A stretch of 64,000 nt of DNA from Clarkia xantiana subsp. parviflora (GCA_036873135.1 JAPTYO010000015.1:803339-867338); one strand, 5' to 3'. Counted from the first letter of the stretch, positions 45,093 through 55,764 are shown. The notes: generated by a model not told the origin, from the sequence alone. Program-made: numbers and translations.

Positions 45093-45852
45093 TGATGGGT
45101 TCCGATGTAATCGTTAGCCCCGTTAACAGCCGGTGGACGGCGAATAGGTCCAGTGGGCCTCGTGAAAGGCCTGGAGGGCCCAGAGGCCCAGTATTAAGGG
45201 TCCCGACGATAGCGGCCCCGACACATGAGCTAAATGCTCCCGACAAGAAGCCTCTGAGTAGGCCCCGATATGCCTTAGTAAAGGCCCCGATAATAAAGCC
45301 CCGCAGAGGCTGGACCTGTCCCGTAGAGACTAAAGGTCCTGGGTGGTGATCTAGAATGAGACAACTCTGGAGTTTCCGACAGGAGTCCGGACTTGTGATC
45401 AGAAGATAAAGGCCGAGGAACCCGCCTACTAGATAGAGTAGTGGGAGACGGTTAGAGATAAAGATAAATCCCCCGAGATACGCAGGGTGTGCCCGAGATA
45501 CGTGGAGTACGGGTAAGATACGCGGAGCGTGGGGCGAGATATACGGAATCCCGACCGAGATATGCGGAATCGTGGCGAGATACACGGAATCATGGGTAAA
45601 ACTGCCAGGCGCAGTAACAGGTAACTGAGTAACTTCCCCTCCTATATAAAGGAGGAAGTTACCTCAGAAAACCATCATCTAATACGAACTGAGACTTTTT
45701 TCTTACCACCCCATTGATCACATACTCATTTAAGCATCGGAGAGGGATTCTGGGTCACCACCCAGGTCATCCCCTTTTGCAGGATTACGCGGAGCCCAGG
45801 AGTCCAAAGCTTTCCGTCAAGGACGTAACGGAGCTTCGCCCGTGATCCAACA
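45093..45852 (+). repeat. B2 5' LTR
   Basis: This 760-bp LTR begins TGATGGGTTCCGATGTAATC and ends GTGATCCAACA. Tandem subrepeats of about 20 bp (GAGATACGCGGAGCGTGGGG variants) lie at 45475-45600. TATATAAA (45643-45650) is the loop of an inverted repeat, GTAACTTCC with GGAGGAAGTTAC (45629-45662). Confidence 0.95.
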
Positions 45853-45853
45853 T

Positions 45854-45870
45854 TGGCGCCGTCTGTGGGA
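45854..45870 (+). other. B2 primer binding site
   Basis: TGGCGCCGTCTGTGGGA follows the LTR after one spacer T and is identical to the B1 site. Confidence 0.8.
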
Positions 45871-45906
45871 AACTTACAAAAAGTCAAGATAGCTTCTACC
45901 AGATCA

Positions 45907-48900
45907 ATGGCCGGTGGTGGCAAGAAGAAGCAGGTTCAGGCTGGCAGTTCTCGCCCCGCAAGAACTGTGAATTCCCCGTTGCCGGAACGTGTTGCTGAAC
46001 AAGGTGAGAACCCCGCTCTCTCCCAGACAGGGGGGCATGGTGATGGTTATGAGGTCTCAGTCCGAGGCACGGAGATGAACAGGCAAGGTATCCCGCGAAG
46101 GGAGGAGGACGAAGCTCCCCCGAGCCCGGTGGGGCGAAGGGAAGGAGGAGTCCCGCGAAGGGAAGGAGGGTCGTCTTCGAACTCGGAGTTAGCCAAGGCA
46201 GTAGCAGATGCTATGCCCATGTTCTTGGCTGCCATGGAGGCCTTGCTGGACAAGAGAGAGGCCGCCAGGAGGGCGGAGGAGTTGCCTCCGCGAGAAGAAT
46301 TACCACCACCCCCTCCAAGGGTTGTCCCAGAAGAACAAGAGGTTCAGGAGGCTCCGCCCAGAGGCAAGGGTAAAGAACCAATGTACCCGGAAAAGTTCGT
46401 GGTCGACGGCCCAGGACCAGTGCAAAACAGGACCATTCCCCTGAATGGCCCCATCACCCCCGATCAGGTGGTGAAGATCGTTAGCATCTGCATGGGTGAT
46501 CAGAAGCAGATGACATCGGAGCTGAGGGATCGGTCCAGCCATCCTTTCGTTCCGCGGCTGATAGATACCGTGGCCCTCCCCGGGCTAGGTATTCCGACTA
46601 TCAAGGAGTACGATTGTGAAGGGGACCCAGTCCGCCATGTTCAGAGGCATGTCCAGGCCTGTATGGGTAGGACTTCAAACGATGATCTCATATGCTCATT
46701 GTTCCCGATAACCCTGGGAGAAAGGGCCATGACTTGGTTCTTCAGCCTCCCACCAGGAAGCATCACCTGCTGGGCCGATATGCACGACCGCTGCTTCAAG
46801 CAATACCAAGGTCGAAGGCGTCTTCTGAAGAGCGTGAGCTCCCTGACCCAGGTGGTGCAGAGGCCCGATGAATCGTTGGCATACTACTACCAACGGTTCA
46901 CTGCTAGTGCCGCGGAGATTGATGAAGAAATCTCGGAGGGAGAGACCATCCGCACCTTCCAGCGGAACTTGAGCGCTTCGTACGGTTCCGACCTGATGCA
47001 CAGCGTAGCCGCGAAGGCTGTGTGGAGTATGGAGGCCCTGCAAGCGAGGGTGAAACAGCAAATCGACGTCCAGGAGTCGAAGATTGCTGCTGGAGAGCTC
47101 GATCCCCCGAAGTCGGGAAGAGGAAAGGCGTCGTCCAAGCTGTTGGATGATCGTAAAGGGAGCGACAAATCGGAGGGAAGTAGAAATCGTGGTCGTCCCG
47201 AGAAAAGAGAGGACAAGCGTCCCCCCAGGAAGGACAATCGAGAAGGTCGGGCTGTTCCTATCAATAGCTCGATGACTTCTGTATTAGCTGTGATGGACCG
47301 ACAGGGTCTCGCCCGATACCCTCCGAGGAAAGAAGGCGAATTCCTAGGAGGTCGTCCTGATCGTTACTGTCGCTACCATCGAGCCAATGGTCACGACACC
47401 GAAAACTGTCGGGAGCTGAAGAAGGAAATTGAGAAGCTGATCCAGAAGGGGAAGTTAAAAGAGTTTGTCGGAAGGGGAAGGTGCCGATCTCGCTCCAAAA
47501 GTCGGTCACGGTCCCGTTCCAAGTCCCGCGACCGATCCCCGAAGAAGAAGAAGGTTGAGCAAGAAGCCTCAGGATCGGGTGCTCGCAAGGAGAGGCGGGG
47601 AACTATCAACGTCATCCACGGAGGAATGGCGGCGGGAGGTGATACCTCCGCTTCTCGGGAGAACTACGCTTCCCGCATATCTGCCGCGGTGGTGTTAGGC
47701 AAAAGGTCCCGGTCGTGGACTCTGAAGGAGGAAATGGTGATTTCTTTCTCGGCGGAGGATCTAGTAGGCGTGGAGAGCCCTCACGACGACGCCTTGGTCG
47801 TGACCCTGGACGTGGATGGATTCGAGATGAAGCGGATCCTGATAGACGGAGGGAGTTCCTCCGATATTCTTTTCATGGACGCTCTGGAAGCCATGGGAAA
47901 GACGAAGAAAGACCTCACACAGGTGGACTTCCCGATGGTAGGATTCTCTGGTTCCACTTCTTACCCGTTGGGAATGATTACCTTACCGGTGGAGTTTGGT
48001 AGTGGCTGGAAGATGGAGAAGCGAAACGTAGATTTCGTCGTAGTGGAGTATGCGGGGGCATACAACGCTATTATCGGAAGGACCACTATCAACCCTCTCA
48101 TGGCAGTCGCCTCGACGGTTCACAAGAAGATGAAGTTCCCGACTGACAACGGGGTCGGAGAGGTCAAGGACGACCAAGTGGCATCGCGAAAATGCTATGT
48201 TAATGCTACCCGAAGGAGAAGGAGGGAGGCCATGACTGTCCTTCAGACTGATGCCGATCCTCGAGAGGAGTATGGGCGTCCCGCCCCCATGGAGGATCTG
48301 AAGGAGGTTGAGATTGATGGGCCTCAGAGGAAGGTGAAGATCGGGTCTGCTTTGTCGGAGGAAAGAGCCCGAGAGTTGATCGAGCTCCTGAAGGAGTTTA
48401 AGGAGCTGTTTGCCTGGTCCCCGAGTGATATGCCAGGAATCAACCCCGACGTGATAGTGCACGAGCTGAAGATAGGCCCCGCGATCAAACCTATCGCGCA
48501 GAGAAGGCGTCCGATGGGCGCGGACAAGAGGATCGCGATCCAGCAAGAGGTAGGCAGACTGCTCGACGCTGGATTCATTAAGGAGCTCCGATTCCAGACT
48601 TGGGTGGCTAACCCAGTGCTGGTGCGAAAGAGTAACGGGAAGTGGCGGATGTGTGTCAATTTCCGCGACCTGAACAAAGCCTGCCCGAAGGACTGCTACC
48701 CGCTTCCGAGGATTAACCAGCTGGTGGATGCCACATCGGGACATGAGCTGCTGAGCTTCATGGATGCCTATTCCGGGTACAACCAGATCAAGATGGCGAA
48801 GGAGGATGCCCCCCATACAGCCTTCTATGCTGACAGTGACGTCTACCATTACGACGTGATGCCCTTCGGATTGATCAATGCCGGAGCAACTTACCAGCGG

Positions 48901-49092
48901 ATGGTGAACAAGTTGTTCGGAGACATGTTGGGGAAAACCATGGAGGCGTATGTGGATGACATGCTGGTGAAGTCCCGACAGGCAGGCTACCATGTCCAGA
49001 ATTTGGCGGCGGCATTTGAGCGGATGAAGTTCCATCAGGTTCGGCTGAACCCCGATAAATGTGCTTTCGGGGTGAACTCGGGAAGTTCCTAG
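45907..49092 (+). CDS. gag-pol: B2 gag-protease-reverse transcriptase polyprotein, truncated by frameshift
   Basis: The first ATG after the primer site is at 45907; the frame stays open for 1061 codons. Upstream in-frame codons begin with TTG and lie in the primer site, so they are not used. Gag core (TWFFSLPPGSITCWADMHD) is at 46732, a CX2HX4HX4C knuckle at 47362, an Arg/Ser-rich stretch at 47485-47540, and the protease active site LIDGGSSSDILF at 47838. Reverse transcriptase motifs are FRDLNKACPKD, FMDAYSGYNQIKM (48759) and YVDDMLVKS (48949). One G is missing near 49083 compared with B1, so the frame ends at 49092 before RNase H. Gag and protease appear intact and may still be expressed. 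Confidence 0.93.
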   Translation: MAGGGKKKQVQAGSSRPARTVNSPLPERVAEQGENPALSQTGGHGDGYEVSVRGTEMNRQGIPRREEDEAPPSPVGRREGGVPRREGGSSSNSELAKAVADAMPMFLAAMEALLDKREAARRAEELPPREELPPPPPRVVPEEQEVQEAPPRGKGKEPMYPEKFVVDGPGPVQNRTIPLNGPITPDQVVKIVSICMGDQKQMTSELRDRSSHPFVPRLIDTVALPGLGIPTIKEYDCEGDPVRHVQRHVQACMGRTSNDDLICSLFPITLGERAMTWFFSLPPGSITCWADMHDRCFKQYQGRRRLLKSVSSLTQVVQRPDESLAYYYQRFTASAAEIDEEISEGETIRTFQRNLSASYGSDLMHSVAAKAVWSMEALQARVKQQIDVQESKIAAGELDPPKSGRGKASSKLLDDRKGSDKSEGSRNRGRPEKREDKRPPRKDNREGRAVPINSSMTSVLAVMDRQGLARYPPRKEGEFLGGRPDRYCRYHRANGHDTENCRELKKEIEKLIQKGKLKEFVGRGRCRSRSKSRSRSRSKSRDRSPKKKKVEQEASGSGARKERRGTINVIHGGMAAGGDTSASRENYASRISAAVVLGKRSRSWTLKEEMVISFSAEDLVGVESPHDDALVVTLDVDGFEMKRILIDGGSSSDILFMDALEAMGKTKKDLTQVDFPMVGFSGSTSYPLGMITLPVEFGSGWKMEKRNVDFVVVEYAGAYNAIIGRTTINPLMAVASTVHKKMKFPTDNGVGEVKDDQVASRKCYVNATRRRRREAMTVLQTDADPREEYGRPAPMEDLKEVEIDGPQRKVKIGSALSEERARELIELLKEFKELFAWSPSDMPGINPDVIVHELKIGPAIKPIAQRRRPMGADKRIAIQQEVGRLLDAGFIKELRFQTWVANPVLVRKSNGKWRMCVNFRDLNKACPKDCYPLPRINQLVDATSGHELLSFMDAYSGYNQIKMAKEDAPHTAFYADSDVYHYDVMPFGLINAGATYQRMVNKLFGDMLGKTMEAYVDDMLVKSRQAGYHVQNLAAAFERMKFHQVRLNPDKCAFGVNSGSS

Positions 49093-50428
49093 GGTTCATG
49101 GTGAGCCAGAGAGGAATCGAGGTGAACCCCGAGAAGCTGCGGGCAATCGAGGAGATGCAGTCCCCGAAGACTCATCGGGAGTTCCAGGTGCTGAATGGCC
49201 GGTTGGCTGCGATGAATCACTTCCTATCCAAGGCAAGCGACCGAGCCATGCCATTTTTTGATGTGCTAAGGGCCCACAAGAAGTTCGAATGGACCGACAA
49301 GTGCGAAGAGGCGTTCCAGGCACTCAAGCAGCACCTCCGTACCCTTCCGCCGTTGGCAAAACCAGTTCCAGGCGAGTCGCTTTATCTCTATTTGGCTGTT
49401 TCCAATGTGGCTGTTAGTTCTGTTCTCATTAAACTTGTTAAGGGCAACCAAGTGCCTATCTATTATGTAAGCAAGGCGTTTGCCAAGTCTGAAATAAACT
49501 ATCCCGCTATTGAGAAGTATCTCTTCGCGTTGATTATCGCCGCTCAAAAGCTACGACCTTACTTCCATGCCCATGAAGTCACGGTATTGACTAATCAGCC
49601 CCTGAAGCACTTTTTGAACCCACCGGAGGCGTCGGGGAGACTGGTGAAATGGGCCATTGAGCTGACGGAGTTTCGTATTCATTTCGCTCCGAGAACCGCT
49701 ATTAAAGGCCAGGCGTTGGCAGATTTTATAGCAGAGTCTACGGCACCCGATCTGGAAGTAACGGGTCCCGCAGAGAGGGCAACCATGGAGGAAGTCCCGA
49801 CAACAAAACAACAGCCAGAACAGCCAAATGAGGAGAACACTTGGGAGATGTACACTGATGGTTCATCCAGTGTAGAAGGCTCGGGGGCAGGATTCGTATT
49901 GATACCGCCCGGCGGAGGCGAGCCCCTACGATATGCCTTGGCGTTGACGTTAAAGCCACCAACAATGAAGCAGAATACGAGGCTCTCATCACGGGCCTCA
50001 AGATTGCCAAGGGTACGGGAGTCGATCATTTAAAAGTGAAGTGCGATGCCAGCTTGGTTGTAAATCAAGTCCAGGGGAATTATGAAGCCAGGAGCCCGAC
50101 AATGAAGAAGTATTTGCACGAGGTGCAGACTTTGAAGGGAAGCTTCAAAAGCTTCGATATCGAGGCGATCCCGAGGGAAGAAAACGCGGAAGCAGATGCC
50201 TTAAGCAAGTTTGCTCTGGGAGTGGCCCCCGAGGAGAATCGGAAGGTGCATTTCCTAGAGAAGGTGATTATCTCGAACATAGATCCAGCGGAGATCTGTG
50301 CTATTGAGACAGGATCGGAGGAAGAAGAGAAGCCCGCTTGGATGACCCCGATGGTCACGTACCTGACTACGGGGGCACTCCCCGATGACGAGGTGGCAGC
50401 TGTCAGGTTGCGTCGGATTGCGGTGGAA
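49093..50428 (+). pseudogene. pol: B2 reverse transcriptase end, RNase H and archaeal-type RNase H
   Basis: The continuation in a shifted frame (about 49085-49950) has FLGFMVSQRGIEVNPEKLRA, FEWTDKCEEAFQALKQHL, VYYVSKAF-like strand sequence and EMYTDGSSSVEGSGAGFVL. A second one-base loss near 49950 shifts the frame again. The remaining RNase H sequence (KVKCDASLVVNQVQG, ENAEADALSKFALG) is open to 50431. The pol coding sequence ends in VRLRRIAVE and immediately meets the 3' LTR. The integrase is absent. Confidence 0.9.
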
Positions 50429-51188
50429 TGATGGGTTCCGATGTAATCGTTAGCCCCTTTAACAGCCGGTGGACGGCGAATAGGTCCAGTGGGCCTCGTG
50501 AAAGGCCTGGAGGGCCCAGAGGCCCAGTATTAAGGGTCCCGACGATAGCGGCCCCGACACATGAGCTAAATGCTCCGGACAAGAAGCCTCTGAGTAGGCC
50601 CCGATATGCCTTAGTAAAGGCCCCGATAATAAAGCCCCGCAGAGGCTGGACCTGTCCCGTAGAGACTAAAGGTCCTGGGTGGTGATCTAGAATGAGACAA
50701 CTCTGGAGTCTCCGACAGGAGTCCGGACTTGTGATCAGAAGATAAAGGCCGAGGAACCCGCCTACTAGATAGAGTAGTGGGAGACGGTTAGAGATAAAGA
50801 TAAATCCCCCGAGATACGCAGGGCGTGCCCGAGATACGTGGAGTACGGGTAAGATACGCGGAGCGTGGGGCGAGATATACGGAATCCCGACCGAGATATG
50901 CAGAATCGTGGCGAGATACACGGAATCATGGGTAAAACTGCCAGGCGCAGTAACAGGTAACTGAGTAACTTCCCCTCCTATATAAAGGAGGAAGTTACCT
51001 CAGAAAACCATCATCTAATACGAACTGAGACTTTTTGCTTACCACCCCATTGATCACATACTCATTTAAGCATCGGAGAGGGATTCTGGGTCACCACCCA
51101 GGTCATCCCCTTTTGCAGGATTATGCGGAGCCCAGGAGTCCAAAGCTTTCCGTCAAGGACGTAACGGAGCTTCGCCCGTGATCCAACA
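50429..51188 (+). repeat. B2 3' LTR
   Basis: This 760-bp LTR is nearly identical to 45093-45852 and carries the same TATA hairpin and subrepeats. It ends CCAACA and then AGAAT. Confidence 0.95.
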
Positions 51189-51193
51189 AGAAT

Positions 51194-51759
51194 AAGGAAT
51201 AGGGAATGAGGAATAGGAATTAAGATGATTTAAAATAAGTAAATAAAAATATATTTATAGTTTGGATGATTTAAAATTTTATTTTTTTCCATAAAATATA
51301 TCTTCTACTATTTTTAATTATTTAATTTTATATCATGATTTATATTTAAAGTACATATTCTATTAACACTCAGCCAAATTAACTATTTTTCTATAATAAT
51401 GAGTAATAGTTTTTTTTTTTTTGCCGCATAATGACCAATGTATAGTAATTTGTTATTATATACATTTTATTTAATGAAATATTGAGTAAAAAATTATTTA
51501 AACTTTATTATAAACTTTCTATATTAAAATATATTTTTGAACGTTATGGATAATTTTAATTTCATTAATAAATTAATTATTTACATATTATTTTTTAGAT
51601 TTAATGATATTTAATTTTTTATATAGATTTTTCCCTACACTTTATATAATATATTTAAATTTTACTTCATTTTTTGTTATTTTTTCCAAGTTTTCAAAAC
51701 AAAGAAAAATAAAAAATATTGATACTATTTTCTAACGATTTTATAAATAAATTACTTAT
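51194..51759. other. AT-rich DNA 3' of B2
   Basis: No gene was seen. It may be the interior of a Helitron-like or miniature element whose 3' end is at 51788. Confidence 0.4.
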
Positions 51760-51788
51760 CGCGTGCAACACGCGGTTCTACTATCTAG
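51760..51788 (+). mobile_element. Helitron-like 3' terminus
   Basis: The GC-rich hairpin CGCGTG-CAA-CACGCG (51760-51774) is followed by ten bases and CTAG (51785-51788), then T. A 3' hairpin about ten bases before CTRR with insertion before T is the standard Helitron end. The 5' end is unsure; a TC start preceded by A at 43312 would give an element now containing the LINE fragment and B2. Confidence 0.65.
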
Positions 51789-51931
51789 TTTTTTTTTTTT
51801 GTAATAATCCCCTTATTTAAAAAAAAATAATCCAAACCAAATAACTATTCTCGGAGCTTCACCATTAGTTGCTTTTATCAACACAAAAGTTCTTACATTA
51901 CGTAACACAGTGAATCTAGGGTCGTCACTAC

Positions 51932-52634
51932 TAGGGGTGGGCGCGGGCGGGTTCGGTCGGGAAATTTGAAGAATAATTCCCGCCCACCAAAGTACGGGTT
52001 TTTAGATTCGGGTTCGGGCTCGGGCAGGAAAATATGAGAAAAATTCCCGCCCGGCCTCGGGTTTCGGGTTTTTTCGGGCGGGTTCGGGTTAGACCAAACT
52101 AACAACTTAGCAATATTTGTCTGCACAATTTTGCTGATTATGTTCATTAAAAAAAATTGTAAGCAAACCATAACTTGACTAAGTAACCATGATTACACAC
52201 ACATCGACATCTTGACTAAGTAACCTGGATTATACAGAGCAGAATCAGATAACCATCTCGATTCTTGACTACCTGGATTATACACACATGTGCATCTACC
52301 CTCCTACCCCAACATGTGCATCCGGTCATCCATTTCAAACACATAAATTAACAACAATCCATTACACAACTATATTCTCTAACCAAATCAAAAGACAAAA
52401 TCACTGCGTGCATGCATAGTCCAACAAAGTCTCGAAGACTCTAATAAAATCAAAAGACAACATCCCTGCATACATACATAATCGGGCGGGTTCGGGTAAA
52501 ACAGGTTTTTCAGCTCAATACCCGAACCCGAATTTTCGGGCGGGAAATTTCAAATCGGGTTCGGTTTTTCAATCGGGACGGGTTTTTCGGAACGATTTCG
52601 GAACGGGTTTTCCGGGTTTTTATGCCCACCCCTA
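51932..52634. mobile_element. hAT-like non-autonomous DNA transposon
   Basis: Terminal inverted repeats TAGGGGTGGGC and GCCCACCCCTA bound 703 bp and are flanked by the 8-bp direct repeat GTCACTAC at 51924-51931 and 52635-52642. An 8-bp duplication is the hAT signature. Subterminal regions are dense in CGGGCGGGTTCGGG-type repeats in both orientations. No transposase frame is present, so it needed a helper. Confidence 0.92.
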
Positions 52635-52642
52635 GTCACTAC

Positions 52643-53030
52643 TAGCTCATTCCTTTTTTAAAAAAAAAACAAAAAGAAAAAAAAGTTGCTTTTATTTTAT
52701 CTTTCCTTTGTATAAAAAAAAAAAAAAAAACTATATTCGGATCTCGTCTTGTGTTGCGACGGCACAGAGCCGTTCGTTCATCTATCTCTTTGCCATTTAT
52801 TTGTAATATATGTGTCACCCACCCGCAGCTCTCAACGTCATTTCTATCCCATCTCAACGGCCGGCCCTTCCAAACCAACTTCTCGCCAATCTTCCGTCTT
52901 CTAAGTTCTAACACTAGCTGATGAGTCTCTCTATCGCCGGACACCAAATTCTTCAATTCTAATTTTGAGTACACGGCAAGTGAAGAATGATTCATTCGTT
53001 CTTCTACACATACGGTTGACGATTGCGAAT
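52643..53030. other. Spacer with A-runs
   Basis: A-runs at about 52661-52685 and 52714-52731. A minus-strand frame (52642-53052) has no recognisable domain and runs through A-tracts; it is not called. Confidence 0.4.
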
Positions 53031-53215
53031 TGGGAGGCCTGAAGCTTTTCAATCATATGTCAGACCTGAAGTTCTTCCACTTCGCCACATCCGATAGTGG
53101 TCCGCGCTTTACAAAGACGTGCTCGATGGCGAATTAACTGCCGAAGCTATCGCGATCATTCCATTTATCCCAGAAGATGTATCTCCTTGCGGCCAATCCA
53201 AGCTCTTCCGGTTAG
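53030..53215 (+). pseudogene. Unrecognised exon-like fragment
   Basis: A plus-strand frame reads PEAFQSYVRPEVLPL, then a stop, then SALYKDVLDGELTAEAI and AIIPFIPEDVSPCGQSKLF, ending at a GTTAG donor-like site near 53210. Its composition is protein-like and not low-complexity, but I do not recognise the family. It looks like one exon of a captured or decayed gene. Confidence 0.3.
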
Positions 53216-53652
53216 TTGAAGCTTCTGTCTTGATCGTTGTGCTTGCTGAACTTAATTTTGGAAAGAATGACTTCATCTCAATTCAGTGCTTTTTTTTTCT
53301 TTTGTAAACTACTGAATTACAAACTCAAAGGAGGCTCTAAAAGAGTTGCAAAAGTGTTCTCCAAATTCAAAGCAACCATAGCTAGGAGATCCACCGCTAC
53401 CTTGTTGGTTTCACGATAAACGCCTAGTTTAGATGGTTCTAAAGTAGCTCCTATCATCGAATGTATAATTCTGCTTTTTTTATAATAGAGAATATTCCCT
53501 TATATTTTTAATCCACCATCATTTCTTTCTTTGCTTCAACTGATATTCTGTAAATGCTCCACTTCACTGCTCTATAATTTTCCTTTTGAAAATTGATGGC
53601 AGGAAATTCTCCTTCATTATCGAGGGATAACATGAAAATGTTTATTCTTATA
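53216..53652. other. Spacer, no gene seen
   Basis: Only short frames and T-runs; no repeat boundary was recognised. Confidence 0.4.
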
Positions 53653-54400
53653 TGATGGATATACGCCCAATTTGAACCCGTTGACTTCCGAACCGTTGTT
53701 TTATCATTCCGTTAATGATTGTAAATCGAAACTTCAACCCGAACACTTCGCGAGAACATCAACGGCTCGGACGAGGCCGAAGCGCTCGTCCGGCCGAGGC
53801 AAACTCACCTAGGGGAGATCGGGTGGCCACACCCGACCTCCCCTAGGGGAGATCGGGTCAGCCAACCCGATCTCCCCTAGGGGAGATCGGGTGGACCAAC
53901 CCGATCTCTCCTAGGAGAGATCGGGTCGGCCAACCCGATCTCTCCTAGGAGGGACGGGGTTGGCCAACCCCATCCTCCCTAGGAGGGGTTGGGTGCCCTC
54001 ACCCAACCCCTACCCTTGGGGGTCGGATTTGAAAAACCCGTCCCGATTGAAAAACCGAGAAGGTAGGGGAGATCGGGTTGGTCCACCCGATCTCCCCTAG
54101 GGGAGATCGGGTCGGCCAACCCGATCTCTCCTAGGAGAGATCGGGTCGGCCAACCCGATCTCTCCTAGGAGGGACGGGGTTGGCCAACCCCATCCTCCCT
54201 AGGAGGGGTTGGGTGCCCTCACCCAACCCCTACCCTTGGGGGTCGGATTTGAAAAACCCGTCCCGATTGAAAAACCGAGAAGGTAGGCGGAGTAAGACCT
54301 TAGGGTACGGAGAAGGTAGGCGGAGTAAGCCGAGTGTGGGAGTCCAAAAAATGGTGCCGGGGCCCTTGGGGGAAGAGAAAAACCCCTACCTTGGAATCGA
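53653..54400 (+). mobile_element. Rearranged family C LTR fragment
   Basis: It starts TGATGGATATACGCCC like the element C LTR and follows it through the 34-bp palindrome array to about 54030. Then comes a 28-bp insert matching the right part of the hAT element (52561-52588) in inverse orientation. This is followed by a roughly 220-bp tandem duplication (junction word GAAAAACCCGTCCCG at 54031 and 54251), and finally an inverted LTR piece (54287-54375, GAGAAGGTAGGCGGAGTAAG). The normal LTR end CCTAACA is absent. It is a scrambled LTR, not a solo LTR. Confidence 0.8.
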
Positions 54401-54406
54401 CTTGGT

Positions 54407-54817
54407 CAAAACTCGAATTCGACTCGAAATATTTCGAGTCGGGATGAGCTCGAGTTGAGTTGTTTAGTATGTCAAGTCGTGCCCAAGCTCGATAATACTC
54501 GGCTCGAAATACTTGCGAGTCTAATCAAGTTTTATAATATAGATAATTTATCCGAGTCCTTGAAGAGTTGAGCTTGATTATCTTATTGTGATGTATAATG
54601 ACCTTCCGAGTCGGGTCGAGTAGTCATGAGAAAAGCTAACTTATTGTGATGTATAATGAGATTACCAGTCGAGTCGAGACAAGTTCGATTAAATCAAGCT
54701 TGGATGTGAGTCGAGTTCGAGTTTTAAAAATTTGAGCTCGACCATTTTCGAGATCGGTACATTTTAATCAAGTTGAGTTTGAAAGATACACAACTCAGAT
54801 CATCGTTTACGCCCCTA
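54407..54817. mobile_element. Truncated hAT-like element end
   Basis: GTTTACGCCCCTA at 54805-54817 is the inverse of TAGGGGCGTAAAC, a common hAT-type terminal repeat. The preceding 400 bp are rich in GAGTCGAG/CTCGAAT words in both orientations, as in subterminal regions. The left end is missing, replaced by the scrambled LTR. No TSD could be tested. Confidence 0.5.
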
Positions 54818-55764
54818 GCAGAGTGTTGTCGCATATAATTATCCGAACTATTTATTTACTAATTCAATATTAGTGGTTATGTATTATTTTATATATATTA
54901 ATATGCATATATATGAATAAAGTATTTTTAATCAATATACTTGACATACATTATATAAGATATATAAAGAAAAAAAATTCAATAATACATATTTTTCCTG
55001 ATATTTCTATATTATTATTATATTATATTAGCAAATATATGTAAATATTGTAGTATATAATAATAAAGTAAGTTTTTAATGTATAAAACATATATACAAT
55101 TTTTTTATAAGAATAAGTAATATTAATTAAGAATAAGTAATATTAATTGTTAAGTTTTTTAAAAATAGAAAATAATAAAAAATAAAACATTGCAAAAGTG
55201 CTTTTCCAGAAAGTACCCTGACTTTCAGAAAGTAGTGTTTTAAAAAAAGATACTTTGAATTTGTGTTACTAAACGCTCCAGCTTTCGCCTAAAGTGCTTT
55301 TAAAGGTAAAAACACTTTGAGAATGTATTCCCAAACACCTATAATCCACCACCGGTTGAGAAATCATATTGAAATAAATTCAATTTCCCATCATCCAAAG
55401 GAAATTAGAGTGAACAAAACATCTGCAAAAATCCCATCTTTCCTCCTCTAAATTAAATATACATACGATCTACAAACACCCTATGTCTAATAGCCTACCA
55501 GCAAGTAATAAAATTCTCTACTGTGCACTCAACAGGTGATGCCCTGAAAAATCAGATCCGGTCTAAGCTCATCTTCTTCAATGCAACCACCAAAAATGCA
55601 TTTCTAATCAACCAACTAGATTAGCTCAGCTGTCCTGCATATGCATCTTCTCCATCTGAGTTGTTCAAGCAGGCAGGGCAGCAGGTTAGTTTAATGTCAG
55701 AGCTCTCTCTGATATTATTTATCAATGCCTACACATCTTCTTGATACAGACCAAGTCATTAATA
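54818..55764. other. AT-rich spacer and EML 3' untranslated region
   Basis: No gene was seen. AAAGTGCTTTTCCAG to TTCCCAAACACCT (55195-55343) resembles a miniature hAT-like repeat, without confirmed ends. The part nearest 55764 is presumably the 3' untranslated region of the EML gene. Confidence 0.4.

Larger units (their letters stand above)
45093..51188 (+). mobile_element. Element B2: Tat-lineage LTR retrotransposon lacking integrase
   Basis: LTRs at 45093-45852 and 50429-51188 are flanked by AGAAT at 45088-45092 and 51189-51193. The interior holds gag, protease, reverse transcriptase and both RNase H domains, then stops abruptly. The pol frame is joined flush to the 3' LTR at 50428/50429, with no integrase, repeat field, antisense ORF or polypurine tract. 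The two LTRs differ at about seven sites by eye (around 1 percent), so the insertion is young. Confidence 0.95.

Noticed and set aside
45853..45906. Extended gag start using a TTG codon at the primer site
   Set aside because: A plant ATG lies at 45907, and the TTG belongs to the primer binding site; the same reasoning applies to B1 at 37654.
47983..49035. 350-codon minus-strand frame inside B2
   Set aside because: It is antisense to conserved reverse transcriptase motifs in a codon-biased region; not conserved as a protein.
51362..51440. A fourth ultra-short tail insertion around T-run plus GCCGC
   Set aside because: The flanking words (ATAATGAGTAATAG and ATAATGACCAATG) match only imperfectly, so no clear TSD.
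52642..53052. 136-codon minus-strand frame
   Set aside because: It runs through A-tracts, gives Phe/Lys runs, and shows no recognisable domain or splice context.
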